DNA from: Skermanella aerolata KACC 11604 | GTDB lineage: Bacteria; Pseudomonadota; Alphaproteobacteria; Azospirillales; Azospirillaceae | Direction: 5' to 3' | Assembly: GCF_000936425.1 (NCBI RefSeq) | Contig: NZ_AVFK01000005.1 | Location: 62,001-126,000, forward strand | Length of the DNA stretch: 64,000 nt | Shown here: piece after piece, positions 63,048-64,000 of the stretch | How positions within the stretch are numbered: position 1 is the stretch's first letter | Layout of the letters: every line of letters starts with the position of its first letter | Notes under the pieces: generated by a model | Seen by the model: only the letters and a program-made list of their open reading frames with translations | The model's database searches: none | Told to the model about the DNA's origin: nothing | Program-made: the position numbers and the translations under genes

Positions 63048-64000
63048 ATGACTGATGAAATCCTGAACCAGGGCGAGCAGTTCGTTACCGAGTACAAGGC
63101 GAACGTCGAAGCGCTGGCGGCGGCCCACGCCTATGACCCGGCGGACGAGCACGACGCCTGCGGCGTCGGCATGATCGCGGCGATCGACGGCAAGCCCCGC
63201 CGGTCGGTGGTGGAAAAGGGCATCGAGGCGCTGAAGGCGGTCTGGCACCGGGGCGCCGTCGATGCCGACGGCAAGACCGGCGACGGCGCCGGCATCCACA
63301 TCCAGGTGCCGCAGCAGTTCTTCCACGACTACGTCAAGCTGATCGGCCACATTCCGCCGGACCGTCCGCTCGCGGTCGGCCAGGTGTTCCTGCCGCGCCT
63401 GTCGCTGGAAGCGCAGGAGCGCTGCCGCTGCATCGTCGAGACCGAGATCCTGAACTTCGGCTACTATATCTATGGCTGGCGTCAGGTACCGGTGAACGTC
63501 GACATCATCGGCGAGAAGGCCAACGCGACCCGGCCGGAAATCGAGCAGATCATCATCGGCAACGCCAAGGGCGAAGCCGACGACAAGTTCGAGCTTGAGC
63601 TTTACATCATCCGCCGCCGGATCGAGGCCGCCGTCCGGGCCGAGCAGATCAACGACTTCTATATCTGCACCCTGTCCTCGCGCTCGATCGTCTACAAGGG
63701 CATGTTCCTGGCGGAACAGCTCACCTCCTTCTACCCGGACCTGCTGGACGAGCGCTTCGTTTCCAACGTCGCGATCTACCATCAGCGCTATTCGACCAAC
63801 ACGTTCCCGACATGGCCGCTCGCCCAGCCCTTCCGCATGCTCGCCCACAACGGCGAGATCAACACGCTGAAGGGCAACGTGAACTGGATGAAGGCCCATG
63901 AGACCCGCATGGACCACGAGTGCTTCGGTCCCTACATCAACGACCTGAAGCCGGTGATCCCGATCGGATCCTCGGACTCCGGAGCGCTCGATGCGGTATT
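63048..64000 (+). CDS. gltB: Glutamate synthase large subunit, N-terminal part (3' end outside window)
   Basis: The first 317 codons of the large subunit, which hydrolyses glutamine and makes glutamate from 2-oxoglutarate. After a 37-residue propeptide comes the Ntn-type nucleophile Cys38 (CGVGMIAAIDG), which should be the mature N-terminus. The amidotransferase domain continues with HRGAVDADGKTGDGAGIHI, YHQRYSTNTFPTWPLAQPFRMLAHNGEINTLKGN and SSDSGALDAV. AAAGGA lies before the ATG. Confidence 0.96.
   Translation, partial: MTDEILNQGEQFVTEYKANVEALAAAHAYDPADEHDACGVGMIAAIDGKPRRSVVEKGIEALKAVWHRGAVDADGKTGDGAGIHIQVPQQFFHDYVKLIGHIPPDRPLAVGQVFLPRLSLEAQERCRCIVETEILNFGYYIYGWRQVPVNVDIIGEKANATRPEIEQIIIGNAKGEADDKFELELYIIRRRIEAAVRAEQINDFYICTLSSRSIVYKGMFLAEQLTSFYPDLLDERFVSNVAIYHQRYSTNTFPTWPLAQPFRMLAHNGEINTLKGNVNWMKAHETRMDHECFGPYINDLKPVIPIGSSDSGALDAV

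Overview
The window reads as a stretch of chromosome from a high-GC alphaproteobacterium, most likely Rhodospirillales (Azospirillum/Skermanella-like). The taxonomic call is an inference. It rests on lineage-typical families (TrcR/DUF1013, RcdA/DUF1465, UPF0262, DUF1192, DUF4169, PAS_5, TIGR02444), a glutamate synthase locus in the order gltD then gltB, a ROSE-type heat-shock leader, and a hisG-hisD-UPF0262-phosphatase operon. There is no phage, plasmid, CRISPR or complete insertion sequence. Most of the window is housekeeping.

Layout. 1-5.6 kb: the end of an OmpA/coiled-coil envelope protein, an AsmA protein, then an AT-rich gene-free stretch and a secreted diheme cytochrome. 5.6-13.2 kb: an acyl-CoA ligase divergent from a formyltransferase/glycosyltransferase pair, propionyl-CoA synthetase, and an ECF sigma/anti-sigma pair. 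13.2-18.9 kb: O-acetylhomoserine sulfhydrylase, a hydrolase, AzlCD with a LysR regulator, and a dehalogenase-like hydrolase coupled to a thioesterase. 18.9-26.3 kb: Hsp20 under a probable RNA thermometer, RcdA, L31, an ABC exporter, an Rrf2 regulator, small envelope proteins and 3-hydroxybutyrate dehydrogenase. 26.4-42.8 kb: a large AsmA protein, purEK, phosphofructokinase, trcR-ubiX, fumC and kup. 42.8-50 kb: FAD oxidase, AbrB-type membrane protein, a sugar dehydrogenase with its cytochrome, and a LysE exporter. 49-58.7 kb: hisGD with its companions, then ptsN-hpf-rpoN-lptB-lptA-lptC-kdsD, which joins nitrogen/PTS signalling to LPS transport and Kdo synthesis. 58.9-64 kb: RNase D, tRNA-Leu(CAG), an NDUFA9-like protein, and gltD-gltB (gltB runs off the end).

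The most interesting signals are non-coding. (1) A small MITE/REP-like element occurs at three places, each just after a gene's stop codon. Two copies match at 59 of 67 positions, and one is a symmetric inverted repeat of about 102 bp around TTGGGCC-AC-GGCCCAA. (2) A ROSE-like thermometer and RpoH-like promoter precede hsp20. (3) Perfect hairpins without U-tracts sit between gltD and gltB and between the sugar dehydrogenase and its cytochrome. (4) A nested stem-loop lies between tRNA-Leu and the gene for the tRNA-trimming enzyme RNase D. (5) An AT-rich gene-free region of about 650 bp precedes the diheme cytochrome. No wholly new multi-gene system is evident; the repeat element is the best candidate for something undescribed.
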